From contig NW_027063596.1 in the NCBI RefSeq assembly GCF_032884065.1, positions 682,001-746,000 of the forward strand: a stretch of 64,000 bases of DNA. The letters are read 5' to 3'. This DNA is from Artemia franciscana. Its lineage: Eukaryota; Arthropoda; Branchiopoda; Anostraca; Artemiidae. The notes beneath the pieces are model-generated. The model was not told the DNA's origin, ran no database searches, and saw nothing but the letters and a program-made list of their open reading frames with translations. Shown one piece after another: positions 49,227 to 64,000 of this stretch (position 1 is the stretch's first letter; each line of letters opens with the position of its first letter). Both the position numbers and the translations under genes were made by a program.

Positions 49227-51314
49227 ACACATCCTGCATATTCAAATATGCTTATCAACGATCTACATATGACAAATTGCATATTCAAACGCGCAGGGTA
49301 GTTTTCAATCCTCCTCATGAGAATTTAGTTGGTGGGGCATAATTTTAATACATCTTGTTGACGATCCTTACATCTGCAACAACGAAGCGCAGGCAATTCT
49401 TGAGACTCAGATTCAAAATTGGGCTGAAAGGGACGAGATTAAAGCTTCGGTCAATCAAAAGTTTCTTTTGCAAAACGGAGAGTCGGGGGATTTTTTTAGT
49501 TTATTTTTTTTTCCAGGAATCTAACATTCTACCCTGGCTTACAAAATTTTGAGGTTAGCTTTTTTAATTTGGTAAGTAAATGAACATCCACTTTAGACAT
49601 ACTGGATGAGTGGAAGCTAGGATTACTATTTTATTCATTGAATATCTAAATCTGTTTCTCATAAAACTAGAAAAAATTACGAGGGATTGGGGAAGGTATT
49701 CAACCCAGATATTGTCACAAAGATTTGCGAGCTACCGCTGTAATGCACAGCTTTATAATTACTACTGGGTCGTAATGTTTCGAATATGAGTTTTTAGATT
49801 AATTCAGTTTTGTCCCAAGTATTTGAGCGTATTGCTCAAACCAATGAAGGTTGCAACGCTCTCCTTATTATCAAGCAGCATTTTAAAAAGGATATGCATG
49901 ATTTGCTAATGGTCATGGGCATCTTATGATCATTTCAATTCCTTTTTGAAATTCAACAAGAAGAATTTTCCCTTAAAATTTATTCATTGATATGAATTCA
50001 CTATACTCCTCTGCAAGGTCCCATTACGCACTATCATGTGATAATTATAAATGACATGATAATTTATTCACCTCTGACTTCCCCGACATTACCAATATTA
50101 CAAACAATACATTTATGAGTTTTCTCTACACTCAATGGCATAAAAAAAACAAGTAAATTATCACTGTAGAGCTCAAAAGTTGCACCTTCAAACTTCTGAG
50201 ATAACCACCAAAAACTGTTTGGTAAGCTGTTTTCAAAGGGTGAGTCAGAAAAGATATATGTGTTCGATTAATCACTTTTCCTCTATTATAAGTTACCCCT
50301 CTAACTATCCCTATGAGAACAGATTAATAAATAGTTTTTAGCAGACTCCGTCAGAATTCTAAAAACAAAATAAACAACTATTAAGTGTAACAGCAACAAT
50401 ATGGAATTTTTCCACTAATGATTGTCGCATTTAATTACAAATGAAAACAAAATCTACATCTTGAATTTTTGCAACAGTTTGTCTCATAGGATTTGTAGTC
50501 AAGTTATCTTTAACTGTTCGTTTGTTTTATATGCCATTCAATTATAATTAATATACTGTCTCTGGCCAGACTATTCTTTGGCCAAATTACTCAAAATAAT
50601 GAAATTTGGGTGTTTATTTCAAACCAGGTAGTTCCCCCCCCAAAAAAAAGAGAAGGAGTTTGGAGGGGGGCTTAAACAGGCCCTGTCCAAATGCAATTGT
50701 GTTATTTGTGATAAAAAGTTTGAGGCACTGTAAACATAATGCCCACTAAGATGTTTTGTAACTGAGTGACTAAGTAGGATCTTTATTTTGGTCTATATTT
50801 ACAAGATCCCAAAAATGATATAGAACCAAGGTTAGCACGCAATTCGGCTCGATTTTCGCAACTGCTCTTTCTGGTGAGTCAGATGGTCTTGAACAATTCA
50901 TTCATTATGGAGCATTCTTTAGTATGTCTTTCTATCTAATCTATGCACAGTCTTAAGCCCAAAAAATCATTTAAGACAATAAAATCGACATTCAATTATA
51001 CCTTACCAATTAATCTTAGAGCTTTTTAGGTAGGTTTCAAGGAATCTTTTGACGAGACCTTTGCTTCTTAAGCTTAAAAAACAAAAGATAGTCTGAAAAG
51101 TTGTAGGGTAGTGAGGCTAAACGAATATTTTTGTATTCTATATAATTTGTTATATTTAGAAAAGCCATTATACGCTATATACTTAACTCAACCTTTGAAC
51201 AACTGAATAGCTAGTTTTTCCGATTGTATTTACATTTATTCAGATTTGGGTCTCTCATTCAAAAGCAATGAAACAGAAGAAATAAACTAAACTGAAAAGA
51301 AAGGGTCACTCTAC
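49227..51314. other. Intronic sequence downstream of exon A2
   Basis: 49,300-49,990 and 51,085-51,314 match unit 1. 50,000-50,120 is duplicated at 53,035-53,150 (CTCTGCAAGGTC, CTATCATGTGATAATTATAA). No gene seen. Confidence 0.55.
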
Positions 51315-51482
51315 CTTTATTAGGACCATCTTTTATGACGGTTAAGAGCGTAGCTTGTTTTTCACAGGCACATAAAACATCACTCGAACCAGCTTCTGTT
51401 TTTGATTGAGTTCTTCCAGCAGGTATCGTTTCTAGGTATCGTAAGCTACTCCCAGACGACAGTGGTGTTGTATTTATATTAC
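51315..51482 (-). CDS. TOP3A: Exon A2: first half of GRF zinc finger 1, TOP3A-like
   Basis: A 168-nt exon: acceptor ATTATGACAG, two nucleotides, 55 codons, one nucleotide, donor AAAG|GTAGAG. The linker ([18 protein letters not shown]) is three codons longer than in A1, an in-frame indel. [21 protein letters not shown] is almost unchanged from A1 and gives the C-x-C pair and the GPNK core. This is the first GRF exon in transcription order seen in the window. The preceding exon should end with one nucleotide of a split codon, and should lie beyond 51.5 kb; I did not find it before 64 kb. Confidence 0.78.
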
Positions 51483-51525
51483 CTGTCATAATTAAAATAT
51501 CGTCATCAAGGTTATCATCCCTATA

Positions 51526-54339
<2,814 letters not shown>

Positions 54340-54530
54340 CCATTATAAATTGAAGAATTTGAATCAAAAGAGTTCAAATGTGCCAAAAAAATATTTTAGT
54401 GACCCCTATCTAAGTTCCCAAACAGAACGAATATCATCAAGAAAAACATGAACAAGATTCTCTAAGAGATTATTTTGGCATATTTGAACTCTTTTGATTC
54501 GAATCTTCAATTCACAATAGAACTGAAAGA
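54340..54530. repeat. Inverted repeat, ~60-bp arms
   Basis: The left arm (about 54,340-54,395) carries GAATTTGAATCAAAAGAG + TTCAAATGTGCCAAAA. The right arm (about 54,470-54,530) carries TTTGGCATATTTGAAC + TCTTTTGATTCGAATCTTC. The spacer is about 75 bp. Could be a small foldback element; no coding content. Confidence 0.75.
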
Positions 54531-54689
54531 TTCAGGAAAACCTCTTTTCTTGGATATTTTTATCATAAATAGCCTTAAATACCACTAGCCTTAAATTTTC
54601 TATATATAGAAAACAAACCCATAATAGAAGCCAGTCTCTTCTTATAATATTCACATGAGACATTGCAAGCTTCATGATAATGTAGCTGG

Positions 54690-55437
54690 TAGAGTTTATT
54701 GGCAAGGCATCAGCCTGCTCTAGAATCCTAGCAAACTGTTGTCCCTCATTATCCTGTCCCGAATATCACATCACCTAGATTAATACCTGCGTGATGAACA
54801 GCAAAGCCTCGGCAATAACCGCTATTGCAAAAACCTGATATTCACCCTGCAAATGCTCACGGAGGAATGCTGTAAATGGTGCAATAGCCTCTATGTGATA
54901 TTCATAGACTTAGATTAGGTGTTCGACTCATTAGATCGTCGGTGTTTTGGAAGCTCTTTTACCACCATGGTATCCCCGAAATTATTGTAAGTCTTAGCAA
55001 CAGTTCCTAAGAAGACAGCAGAGGGAAATGTAAGCAAATGTCCCATCCTCTCCGGGGTAAAACAAGGGAACATGCTATTTCCTCTTCTGTTTACAGTAGA
55101 AGAATTTACATTGAGGAGCGTCGACTCAATTGGGCCACGCTTAAACGATCGGGTGCCGAGTGACCTAGATTTTGATGACGATGTTGCCATCCTCAAAACC
55201 TGCAAATCACATCTTCAAGCCCTCCTTACAAGCATTCGACAAAACACAAACTCCAATAAAACCAAAGGCATGGCAACTAGCAATTGACCTAACAACGACG
55301 TGAAACAATTGGTACAGTTCAAATATCTTGGCAGTACCATCGAAAACACGAGATCAACAGCCAAAAAAGTCATCACGGAAATTGGAAAGGCTAGCAGCAC
55401 CTTCAACAGGCGCAAATGTATGGAAGTTGAGTAAAAC
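54690..55437 (+). pseudogene. RTE-like reverse transcriptase fragment
   Basis: RT text in shifting frames: CSLYVIFIDLD..FDS near 54,885-54,930 (motif A), GVKQGNMLFPLLFTVEEF near 55,055 (motif B), LDFDDDVAILKTCKSHLQ near 55,170 (motif C, FADD changed to FDDD), and VKQFKYLGSTIENT near 55,305. This order and the FKYLGS block are typical of RTE-type endonuclease-RT elements. Multiple stops and frame changes, no endonuclease: a dead fragment. LINE 2 follows directly. Confidence 0.75.
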
Positions 55438-55439
55438 AC

Positions 55440-58385
55440 CCTTCCTATAGCTTTTCCTGCCCTGTTATTAAGAATCGAAGCAATTGCAAATCAGCCTTTC
55501 AACCATGAGTGCATCAATCTCAGTTATTTCGTTCAATATAAATGGCACCAAAGATAAGGATTTTGTTATTGATGAGTTGTATGGTTCCTACGATTTGGTA
55601 TGTTTCCAGGAGCATCTTCTCACTGCTTCAAGTTTGAATTTTTTGCGTCGAAGTCAGCATCATACTGCGTTCCTGAGTCCAGCAAAAGCTACTGGCGGTC
55701 GCCCTTCCGGTGGACTAGCCTGTGTCTTTAAACGGGACATTCATCTACCCTCCCCAGTACTCTTCTAATCCGACGAATTTTTGTTGGCTGTGCGTGTCGG
55801 CAGTATTGTATTTATAAACTCTTATCTCCCATATGAAGGGTACGCGATCAGATCCTTAAGTAAATTAGGAAAGGCGTGTGGTCTGATTAAGAATCTTGTG
55901 AATCAGGTACTGTTAAACTTTCTACAGTATATAATAATTGGGGACCTAAATACTAATATTAATCGATCTTCTGTGAGAAGAGAACTGCTTTTTGAGTGTC
56001 TTCCTTCATACCGCGTTGTGCCCAAATCCCACAATTTTTCATAGGTTCATCATTCTGGAACCACAAGTGATATTGACCATATTATTTGCTCGCCTGGTAT
56101 TATCTCTTCTTCTGCTTCTGTTCATGTTAACGAGCAAGATACTGACCACATGCCAACTTCAGCGACATTTACGATGGATATTGATCTATCGGAAACCAAT
56201 TGCTCGCGAGAAAATCGAAGTGGTTTGAAAAAAGTAATTGGAGCAAAGCCAATATACCGCACTACATCTCTACCTTGACAACCCTTCTTTCTACCATATG
56301 GGTTCCAAATCATCTTCTTCAGTGCCAGGTACCTACGAATGGTAAAGCCGATATTGACTGTTATTATAACCAACTTGTGATGTGTATGAAAAGGGCAGAA
56401 GAAGCTGCCGTACCTCGACAACGTATTCGTAAAAGAACACAAAAACCTATATCGTCAATGGACCCTTGTTTAAAGTCGATAAAAAATAAAGCAAAATTAT
56501 GGCTCCAGATATGGAATGAATGTTGGTCGGCCAAGTTATGGGGGTGTCGCTGATATCAAACGTAAAACTAAAACCAATTACAAACGTTATCTTAGGTCGG
56601 CACGTTACCGCGGTATGGATTTCCCTGTAAGTAGGGAGGATTGGCGAAAAGTGATCAATTCTGACAAGATAAATGATGAAACTATGACAAGTAATTGCCT
56701 TCCAACTTCAGCTTGGTATAAACATTTTTCTTCGATTTTTTCAGTGATTAATTATTCAGTGCATTCTGTGTATACTCGCCTTCTTACCCCCCTCTTTAGT
56801 GCAACGTTTTCGCAAAGCCATATAGTGCCCATATCTTTTTCTTCCGTAATTATTGCTGTTAAAAGTTTAAAATCTAATTCAATAGATGAGGATGGTATTT
56901 CTAAGATGCATATGCCGATTGAATGCACCCCCCTTGTATCTCACTTTCAGCTTCTTTTCAAATGTGTCTATGTACTTCATACGTACCTGAGAGTTTTGTG
57001 TGTGGCAATTTTTCGTCAATTTTAAAAAGGGGAAAGTCACCGATTGATTGTTCTTGCTATCGACCTATTACTGTATCTTGTAATATTAGTAAGGTTTTTG
57101 AGTATATCCTTCTACCATTTTTGACTAAAAATATTATTGAGGATGAAAACCAATTTGGTTTTCTGGGTGGGGTGGGTTGTCAGCATGCGCATAAGATTCT
57201 GTCTTCTCTATTGGCTGATAATTCTTCCAAGGGAAAAGGTCTTTATATTTGTGCTTTGGATCTTTCAAAAGCGTTTGATAGTGTGGTCCATAGTCAGCTC
57301 ATTTTTTCCTTGTATAGTTCTGGGGTCAATCTCTCTATTATAATGCTTCTTAGGTTTTGGTATTTAAATTCGTTTCTTCAATTAGGATCTGCGCATGACA
57401 CTATTATAAGAATGCGAAGAGGTGTTAGGCAGGGTGGTGTTCTGTCCCCTACGCTTTTTAAGATTTGTATTTCTAGTGTGCTGGCTAAGATTTCAGGTAC
57501 ATACCTTTCTGGTCATGTGGATGTTTCTTATCTTGCGTATGCTGACGACTTGATTCTGATTAGCCGTTCCAAAAAGGGTCTTTCCAATATGGTCTCTATA
57601 GTTTCTGATGCTTTCTCTGATATTGGTCTTTCAATTAATATAGATAAATGGGAGTTTCTTCCCTATAACTATATTACTGCTACTCCCCTTCACTGTAATA
57701 ACTTCACTATCCCGCTTGTTGATTGTATTCTTTGGCTTGGTATCTCTATTACTAACAATCTTTCGAGCTTACGTCAGCGTACTGTTTGTGATATAAGTAA
57801 AAAGATTCAGATTGGTTATGCAAAAATTGTTGCAAATAGAGGGAAGTATAATAGACGTGCGCTGGCTAAACTTTATTCTACTTTCTGTAATCATTCTGTC
57901 CTTTATGCTTCAGGTCTTTTCCCCCTTCTTAATAATGGTAATTTAAAAAGAATTCAAATAAATTATTTCAAATTTTGCAAATTTCTTCTGTATCTTCCAC
58001 CTTGGACAAAAAACCGGAATCTTGTTAAAGAATTCTCAGTTCCTGACATAACTTTGAAGTTGGAGATTCTTCACAGACAACTCTCCAGTAGAGTTTCTGC
58101 GCGCCTATCCCCTCAACACCGGCTTATCCGTTTTTTCGTTGACTTTGTGTGTGTATTTGTTTTTCTCTTTGTGTTTTTTGAATTTCATTTTTTGTGTGTA
58201 TCTAATGTTCATTTTTTTTTCATAGTTCCTTATTTTGTGTGTTTATTTAATTTTTTGTATTAACGTAAAAAATTTCTATTGTCATTACTTTTCATTTTTT
58301 GTATGCTTTGCTTTTTTTGTGTGTATTTAATTGTTTGTACTCCACATTTTAATACTTTTATAGGGTTGTTGTGGGTAAGAAATAA

Positions 58386-58414
<29 letters not shown>
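55440..58414 (+). pseudogene. LINE 2: endonuclease and reverse transcriptase, nearly complete ORF2
   Basis: The best-preserved LINE here. ATG at 55,505 opens an AP endonuclease-like domain: SVISFNINGTKDKD, LVCFQEHLL, GGRPSGGLACVFK, YIIIGDLNTN (55,930), GTTSDIDHIICSPG and DTDHMP. RT follows in the 56,923-58,263 frame: CYRPITVSCNISKVFEY, NQFGFLGGVGCQHAHK, ALDLSKAFDSVVHSQL (motif A), RRGVRQGGVLSPTLF (motif B), LAYADDLILIS at about 57,530-57,560 with the intact catalytic YADD, then WLGISITNN and YLPPWTKNR. Two in-frame stops (55,766 and 56,042) and three frameshifts (near 56,250, 56,530 and 57,000) break it. ORF1 is absent, so it is 5'-truncated. The 3' UTR ends in a TTA repeat. Related to LINE 1 and LINE 3. 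Confidence 0.88.
58383..58413. repeat. (TTA)n tail of LINE 2
   Basis: About ten TTA/ATT units directly after AATAAATT, as expected for the 3' repeat tail of a CR1/Jockey-type LINE. Confidence 0.85.
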
Positions 58415-58417
<3 letters not shown>

Positions 58418-61400
58418 GACTGTTATAGAATGATTTGGTTTAGGCAATATTCTCCTTGGAAAACACTGGCACGGAGAAAAATCATCATAAAGGTACACTC
58501 CCTTAACCATTGGCAAATCATACATATCATTTGAAAATTGTCGCTTGAGAGGGAGGAGAATGTTGGAACTGTCATCGTTTTTCTGAACTTCAATTCATTC
58601 ACTCACAAATTTTGGGAAAAACTGACAAAATTTTTAAAGTGAATGCTATTCAAGTAATCAATGCACTAATTAGTTTAAGAAAGTGTGCATGCATTCGACA
58701 TGTTTCCACAGAAATTCTAAAACAAACAAATGTTTCCCATTACTTAGGTATCATATTGTATGAAAAGCTGCCTTCAATATTTGCCCCGTCTATAGATTAA
58801 TCTATTTAAGTTTGTGTTAATGCTGGTAACATAAGCTTCTGATTGTAGTTGGAATTGTGTATATAGACCAGGAGAGAGAACTATCTTGAACCCTACTCCC
58901 AAATTTGTTCTACGCTGTTTTGGTTTTGGAAATATCACATCTCTTCAAAACCTAATTGATTGCTTTTGAATCTAGGGCTCCTTGTTTTTCCTATAATCTC
59001 CAATAGTCTCCATAAACTCTAGCAGGTGCATATATTAGCTGGATCCCGTTTCGCATGCGCAAATAAAACAGCTACGGCCCTCTGCTCTTTGATAACTTTT
59101 GACTATGATGGTTCAGATTCCTCCAGTCATATTGCCTCAAAATCCAAAGCTACTTATCAATCTGAAGGAGGGAATTTGATATTTTTGAATTGTAAAGTAG
59201 CTTTTTCTCTTTCTGATATCTGTACCCTTTTATTACCAAGAGGCTTGTAATGTCATATTTGATTATTAAAAGCTATATCCGATAAACACGAGGAGAGACA
59301 AATGGGATAGTAGACACAACCCATTTTTTACCCCTTGAGACAAAAGTCGACTAATAGTGGCGAAAGGGAAAAATTTTCTAATGAACTAAAATCTTTAGGG
59401 GGCTAATATAGGAACTAAACCGATCTTATTAAATTATCTATCGCCAGTATTCTGACTGAATACCAAAGCCCTGTTTTATTTCATCTATTCACTCCAATTA
59501 CAAATTCAGTGTCATATTGAGGAACTACAATCCCAAGCTAAGGAATTTCATTTTGTTTTTAAAATACACCAGTTTCTTTTAAGGACCTTAGATATTTATT
59601 TTATTTATTGAGGAGTAATTAAGTGTCTCATTTTTCTGAGAAGAAATAAAACAGGTTCTATTGATAAGCCTTGTGTTTCTGACACTTTTAGTCAATTATA
59701 AAGCAAGGTCATATTAGTGACACTAATTATTTAAAAAAGTTTTTAACGAAAATATTATGAAAAGCAGCTTCTGATTATTATAACAATAACGTCAAAGATC
59801 TACATTCTAACATTCTCAAGTGATGGTTCAAAAATTAAAGAAACTATTGGAAAAATTATTCTGAAATTAATATTCATTTCCCCAAACCCCTTAATCGAAT
59901 TGCCAACGATTTGAATTTGTACCTTTCTTCCATTTTTAAAGTCTCCCCAATTTCACTGGCTCAGATCCAACTATTCCCTGCAATACCTACTTTTCCCTAA
60001 TTTCTCACTCCGATAGTATAACTAAGTTCCTGAGGCCTGGAAAATCAAGCTTTTACGCCTTGGAAATCCCAATTGACTTTTTTTTAAGTCATTACAGATT
60101 GCTGAGCTTTTATTAAATATTTATTCAAGAAAATAGCAAAAGCTAGTAAATTACAGTTGGCTAGGAACAAGATTTTATAACAGCTGTACTAATAAATGTT
60201 CTAATCTGATTTTATTTTCAACATATGCCCCATTGCACTAAATCTAGTGCATCTGAATGGTATATCTAAATCTGATAATGGTATATATAATAAGGAGGGG
60301 GTAAAATAATGGTTTGTTTCAGAAATGGGTTCAAATTGTGCTTTTTTGCCAACCATCCAAAGCTAAACGGAAAGCAGGTTGTGCGTCGTTTGGGTGGAAG
60401 TATGTCACAATTTTTCTTTAGAGAAATGGGAGCTTCCTGGGAGGGTGTAAAGAGGGAGGCTCTGAATAGATTGGGACTGAGAAGAAGCTTGTGTACCTGT
60501 GTTGGCCTCAGACGTCTTCGGCTGTGATTAGTTGTTGTTGTTAGTAGTAGTAGTATTCCAAGCTTTTCCAACCATTCCAAGTATTTCCAAACTTTGGTAT
60601 TTCCAAACTTTGGAGTTTCCTGTGTGACTGGCATAAAATTAAAAAATTTTCCACGCATTGACGTTCCACAGTTTGGGAATCTATTTAAAACTCCCACCAC
60701 CCATTACATTGTGCAAACAGTACATTCCATCGTAAGTTTTTTTGAGGAATCGAATGTTTAACTAAACTTTGTGTTAGTTAGTGATTGGGTTGACCACACC
60801 ATCATAATTCTCTTATTACATATTAACTTTAAAGTTGATTATCTCCAAGTAAATATTATCATATTGATTCTTTCAAATAAATCTCAAGCTGTAAAAAAAA
60901 AAAATATATTTTCTCTAGCCCACTCCCTATTTATTGTAGAATTCCGCAAGAATCCCCATTAGGACTACATTTATTCCTAGGTTTGATTAACAAAATTGGT
61001 AAGGAGTTCCTCGAAAGGTGGAAATAAGTGAATAATCTGTCAATCCTTGAATTATGTCATAGAAATATTAAAGGTGACACGAAACCCTACTTCATGTTTC
61101 GGACAATCAAAAATAATGATGATAAATTTTTTAAGATCCACTAACCTTCTCCTATACTCTGTCCCACACGAAATGATAGTGAAATATGTTAAAATCTTTT
61201 TGTGTCACAATCTTAAATAATCTTAACTGGGACATGCTGGTTTTAGATATTCTTAACCAAGCAAAAGTCTCACTATCTATGTTTTAACTTTAAGAAAACT
61301 TATTTACCCTAAGGTGCATTTTCATCCTGTTTATTTATCATTTATATATCTGCTATTGGAATGTGCACGACCGGTCTGGCATTTCCAACTTTGAAGTGAA

Positions 61401-62639
61401 ATTAGCTTCAAAATTGAGGATTTATAATCTAAACAAGGGCCATGGAGGGTGTTTTCAAGTACCCAATACCTTATTTCAGAGGTAGACCTGAAATTCAAAT
61501 TCAAAATCAATCAAATTTTGGGTGGAAGTTAAATTCAAAATCAACTGTCCTAGGTGAATAAGGCTGATAAGATCATATTACAAAGAAAGCAAAATTGTTT
61601 ACTCCTTGCTCCTTAAATCTGTCCAAATTACCATGTTAAACGAAAGGAAGGGAATAGTTTGTATTTTCCGAAATTTCCAATTTCAAATCTCCATAGTGTT
61701 AACATCTCCCGGGATTTTCACTGCCCCATTAAAGTTTCCCTAACCCCCTTACCCTCCTTGGTAATCTCGACGTATTTTCCGACCCATGGAGTTACTGAAA
61801 TGGCCTGAAAGTTTTTTATCTCCTGTATTCTGGGGCACTTTAATAATTCCTGATATGTGTCCTGGACCTAAATTAACTCCCTTGTCCCTTATCATAGTGA
61901 ATTATGCATTGTTCCAATAATCATGTCAACATTTTGTTTACCTTTGATCAATTATTTTGCCCATTGGTGATTTTTATATATACTTTAATTCATTTTTAAC
62001 CTGATCGTTTTCACAATCCTCTCTTTAAATGGAATCATTTCTTTTCGGCATTTTAGCAATTAATTTGACATTGATTTTAATTGGTTTTGATTTTATAGTA
62101 TTTAACTTAGAAGACGAATTCGGTGATTTCGTTCTTTTAGCCTGAGGCATTATTTTATCCTTCACTCTTGCAATTTTGGTTTTGACGTTAATTCTAAAAC
62201 ATTTATTTTAGTTCTTAACGAGGTGAATTTGCCATTACTAGAGTTATGATAGATTTTTGGAAATAAAAATTATCTTATATAATATTCTCCGTCTAAAAAA
62301 ACAAACTTTTGAGAAGTCTTATCACCACCACATGCCAATTTTCCAAGATTTTTATTGTGAGTTCTTTTGCAAGCACATTATGAGCTGAAGTCAAAAATGC
62401 ATATTTGAAACATTACAAGTCCTCGTAAAATCTTAAACTTCGAATTTCCCTGGTAACTGACAATTTTTTGTGACAATTTTTTGTGTCGACTTATCACCCT
62501 TAAAATAGTTTCAATGACTCTGCCTCCTTGTATACCGTCATTAACACTATTAAAGATGTGAGCAACATTACTTATCATCGAATCGTCAATATATTTCTTA
62601 GCGGTATTATCTATCAATGTCCTTTGGATTTTGCCTGCG
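58415..62639. other. Gene-poor right flank, possible degraded LINE at 59,820-60,250
   Basis: Near 59,870-60,000 the plus strand reads NDLNLYLSSIFKVSP then LAQIQLFPAIPTF, reminiscent of the linker between endonuclease and RT in CR1-like LINEs, but without a diagnostic motif. A short microsatellite (GTT/AGT) lies at 60,531-60,555. A 72-codon plus-strand frame at 60,309-60,527 (ASWEGVKREALNR near its end) could be the C-terminus of a retroelement protein; this is unproven. Elsewhere I see no gene. Confidence 0.35.
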
Positions 62640-64000
62640 ATTACATTCTCAATTACCAAATTATTTTACATTAATAGTAGTACCAGGAGGTAGACTAGAT
62701 ATTGATTATGGCATTACTGCAGCACTATGCATGTCTTCTTCCAGCTCTCTTCCGAATGCTAATACTAGAACAATGAAAATATGTAAATCTGTACTTCAAA
62801 TTTTGGTTTGCACTAAACAAGATAAAAATATTCAGATCTATGCTTCTATCTAGGGTTTTAGTTCAAAAAAAGATGCAAATATACAAATATGTCTTTTAAA
62901 ATGCTCAAGGAATGATAATTAGTGCAATAGGGTGCCATGGCAAAGTCACAGGGTGCCAAAGGCTGTGGAGTTTCAAGGAACAAAACAACCTAACAGTGAA
63001 AAGGCAACGTCCATTGTCTAAACAAAGAAGATCTGTCAGAATATTCAAACTAAAAATGATCGATAAGATCGCTGGATAAAAAAACCGGTTCAGACAGCTT
63101 AAACCCAACAAGAGTAGCAACGTAAAACCAAAGACACCATTTTATCAAGGAAATTTCTGAAAACGCTTAATGAATAATATGAACGGGTCGCAGAGACACG
63201 AATTAATATATTTAAAGTACTCATTTTATCAAGAAATTGTCTGGAAATACATAATACAATGATAATAGGAGCCACAGGATGCCACGGGCCAGCCAAAGAG
63301 TACTCCGAGCCTTACACTGGCACGTAGCATCGCATGGCTTTGGAGTGTCCGGGATTGTGATTATCCTTGGGGTAGAAAGTGACATGGATAACTGAGCACC
63401 AATTGCCAGAAAGTGGCATGAAACCATGAATTGTCATGGGGGTAAAGAGAAAACTTTATTATGTCTCTGTCCATGGAAAAGCCTGAAACACGATAAATTT
63501 GCAAATCTATACTTTAAACTGCGGCGTTGCTATAAAATGATGAAAGCATGTAAGTTTGTCATGTATGTTTGTCAAAATGTGTTGTTGTTCAAAATTTTAT
63601 GAAAATATAGAAATGTGTGTTTCAAATAGTGGTTTTGATTAAGACAAGATGAAAAAGCGGAAATATCTGCTTCAAACTGAGGAATTGATTGAAACAAGAT
63701 GAGAATATGTATATTTATGTTTCAAAATGCTTAAAGATTAATAATAGGGGCTGAAGGCTGCTATGGGCCCGTAACAGGGTACATCAGGCCATGAATTGCC
63801 TTGAAATATCATGATCTAACAATGAAATGGCAACCCTCGCTGTACAAATACAAAACATCGGTCAGGATATTGAAACTGAAAACGACAGATGAGATCTTTG
63901 GCTAGAAAATACCGGTTTGGACAGCTGGAACCATATCTGACAAGCAACATAAAACAAAATTATCATCTTTTTATCAAAGAAATTGTCTGAAAATGCTTGA
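62640..64000. repeat. ~820-bp tandem repeat running off the window edge
   Basis: 62,898-63,190 matches 63,720-64,000: AACAAAACAACCTAACAGTG-like, GAAAAGGCAACGTCCATTG-like, AGATCTGTCAGAATATTCAA-like and ACCGGTTCAGACAGCTT-like blocks, at roughly 75-80% identity by eye. Within the unit a shorter motif (AAACAAGATGAAAATAT + TTTCAAA) repeats about every 60 bp at 63,520-63,730. No gene seen. Confidence 0.75.

Noticed and set aside
60309..60527. 72-codon plus-strand frame ending in a Gly/Arg/Leu-rich stretch
   Set aside because: ASWEGVKREALNR recalls retroelement C-termini, but no RT motif lies upstream in frame, so no call was made.

Overview
The window looks like non-coding, repeat-dense DNA from an AT-rich invertebrate nuclear genome. 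It has spliced exons with GT-AG borders, introns of 4-13 kb, several decayed non-LTR retrotransposons (LINEs), long (TA)n tracts and many tandem repeats. There are no bacterial-style operons and no rRNA, tRNA or CRISPR. The repeats remind me of branchiopod crustaceans such as Artemia, but that is an impression only and nothing here proves it.

The only convincing host gene is on the minus strand. Six short exons encode GRF-type zinc fingers arranged like the C-terminus of DNA topoisomerase III-alpha (TOP3A). They form two successive A-B-C modules. In transcription order these are A2 (51,315-51,482), B2 (40,432-40,585), C2 (36,433-36,560), then A1 (29,050-29,208), B1 (15,865-16,018), C1 (11,420-11,550). 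A candidate last exon D1 lies at 1,706-1,959. Each module has phase-1 outer borders and a length divisible by three (450 and 444 nt), so A2-B2-C2-A1-B1-C1-D1 could be read as one frame with four GRF fingers. The modules sit in a large, diverged tandem segmental duplication (unit 1 about 11.0-29.25 kb, unit 2 about 36.05-51.54 kb). The catalytic exons of the gene are not in the window.

Left to right: a LINE RT fragment and exon D1 (0.2-2 kb); a LINE pseudogene split by an unclassified 1.69-kb repeat here called family R (2.5-7.4 kb); a gene-poor stretch (7.4-11 kb); duplication unit 1, which holds family R copies R2-R6, one LINE fragment and several tandem arrays; a junction zone (29.2-36.05 kb) with a nine-unit exon-like tandem array, an inverted broken copy of exon D, and one LINE nested in another; duplication unit 2 with its own expanded arrays (36.05-51.5 kb); then a right flank (52-64 kb) with an RTE-like RT fragment, the best-preserved LINE in the window (55.4-58.4 kb) and a tandem repeat of about 0.8 kb at the edge.

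The ORFs inside (TA)n tracts (IYIYIY...) and inside the AAGAAGAGAAAA array are low-complexity artefacts. Identities rest on motifs, splice sites and comparison of copies within the window; no database search was possible.
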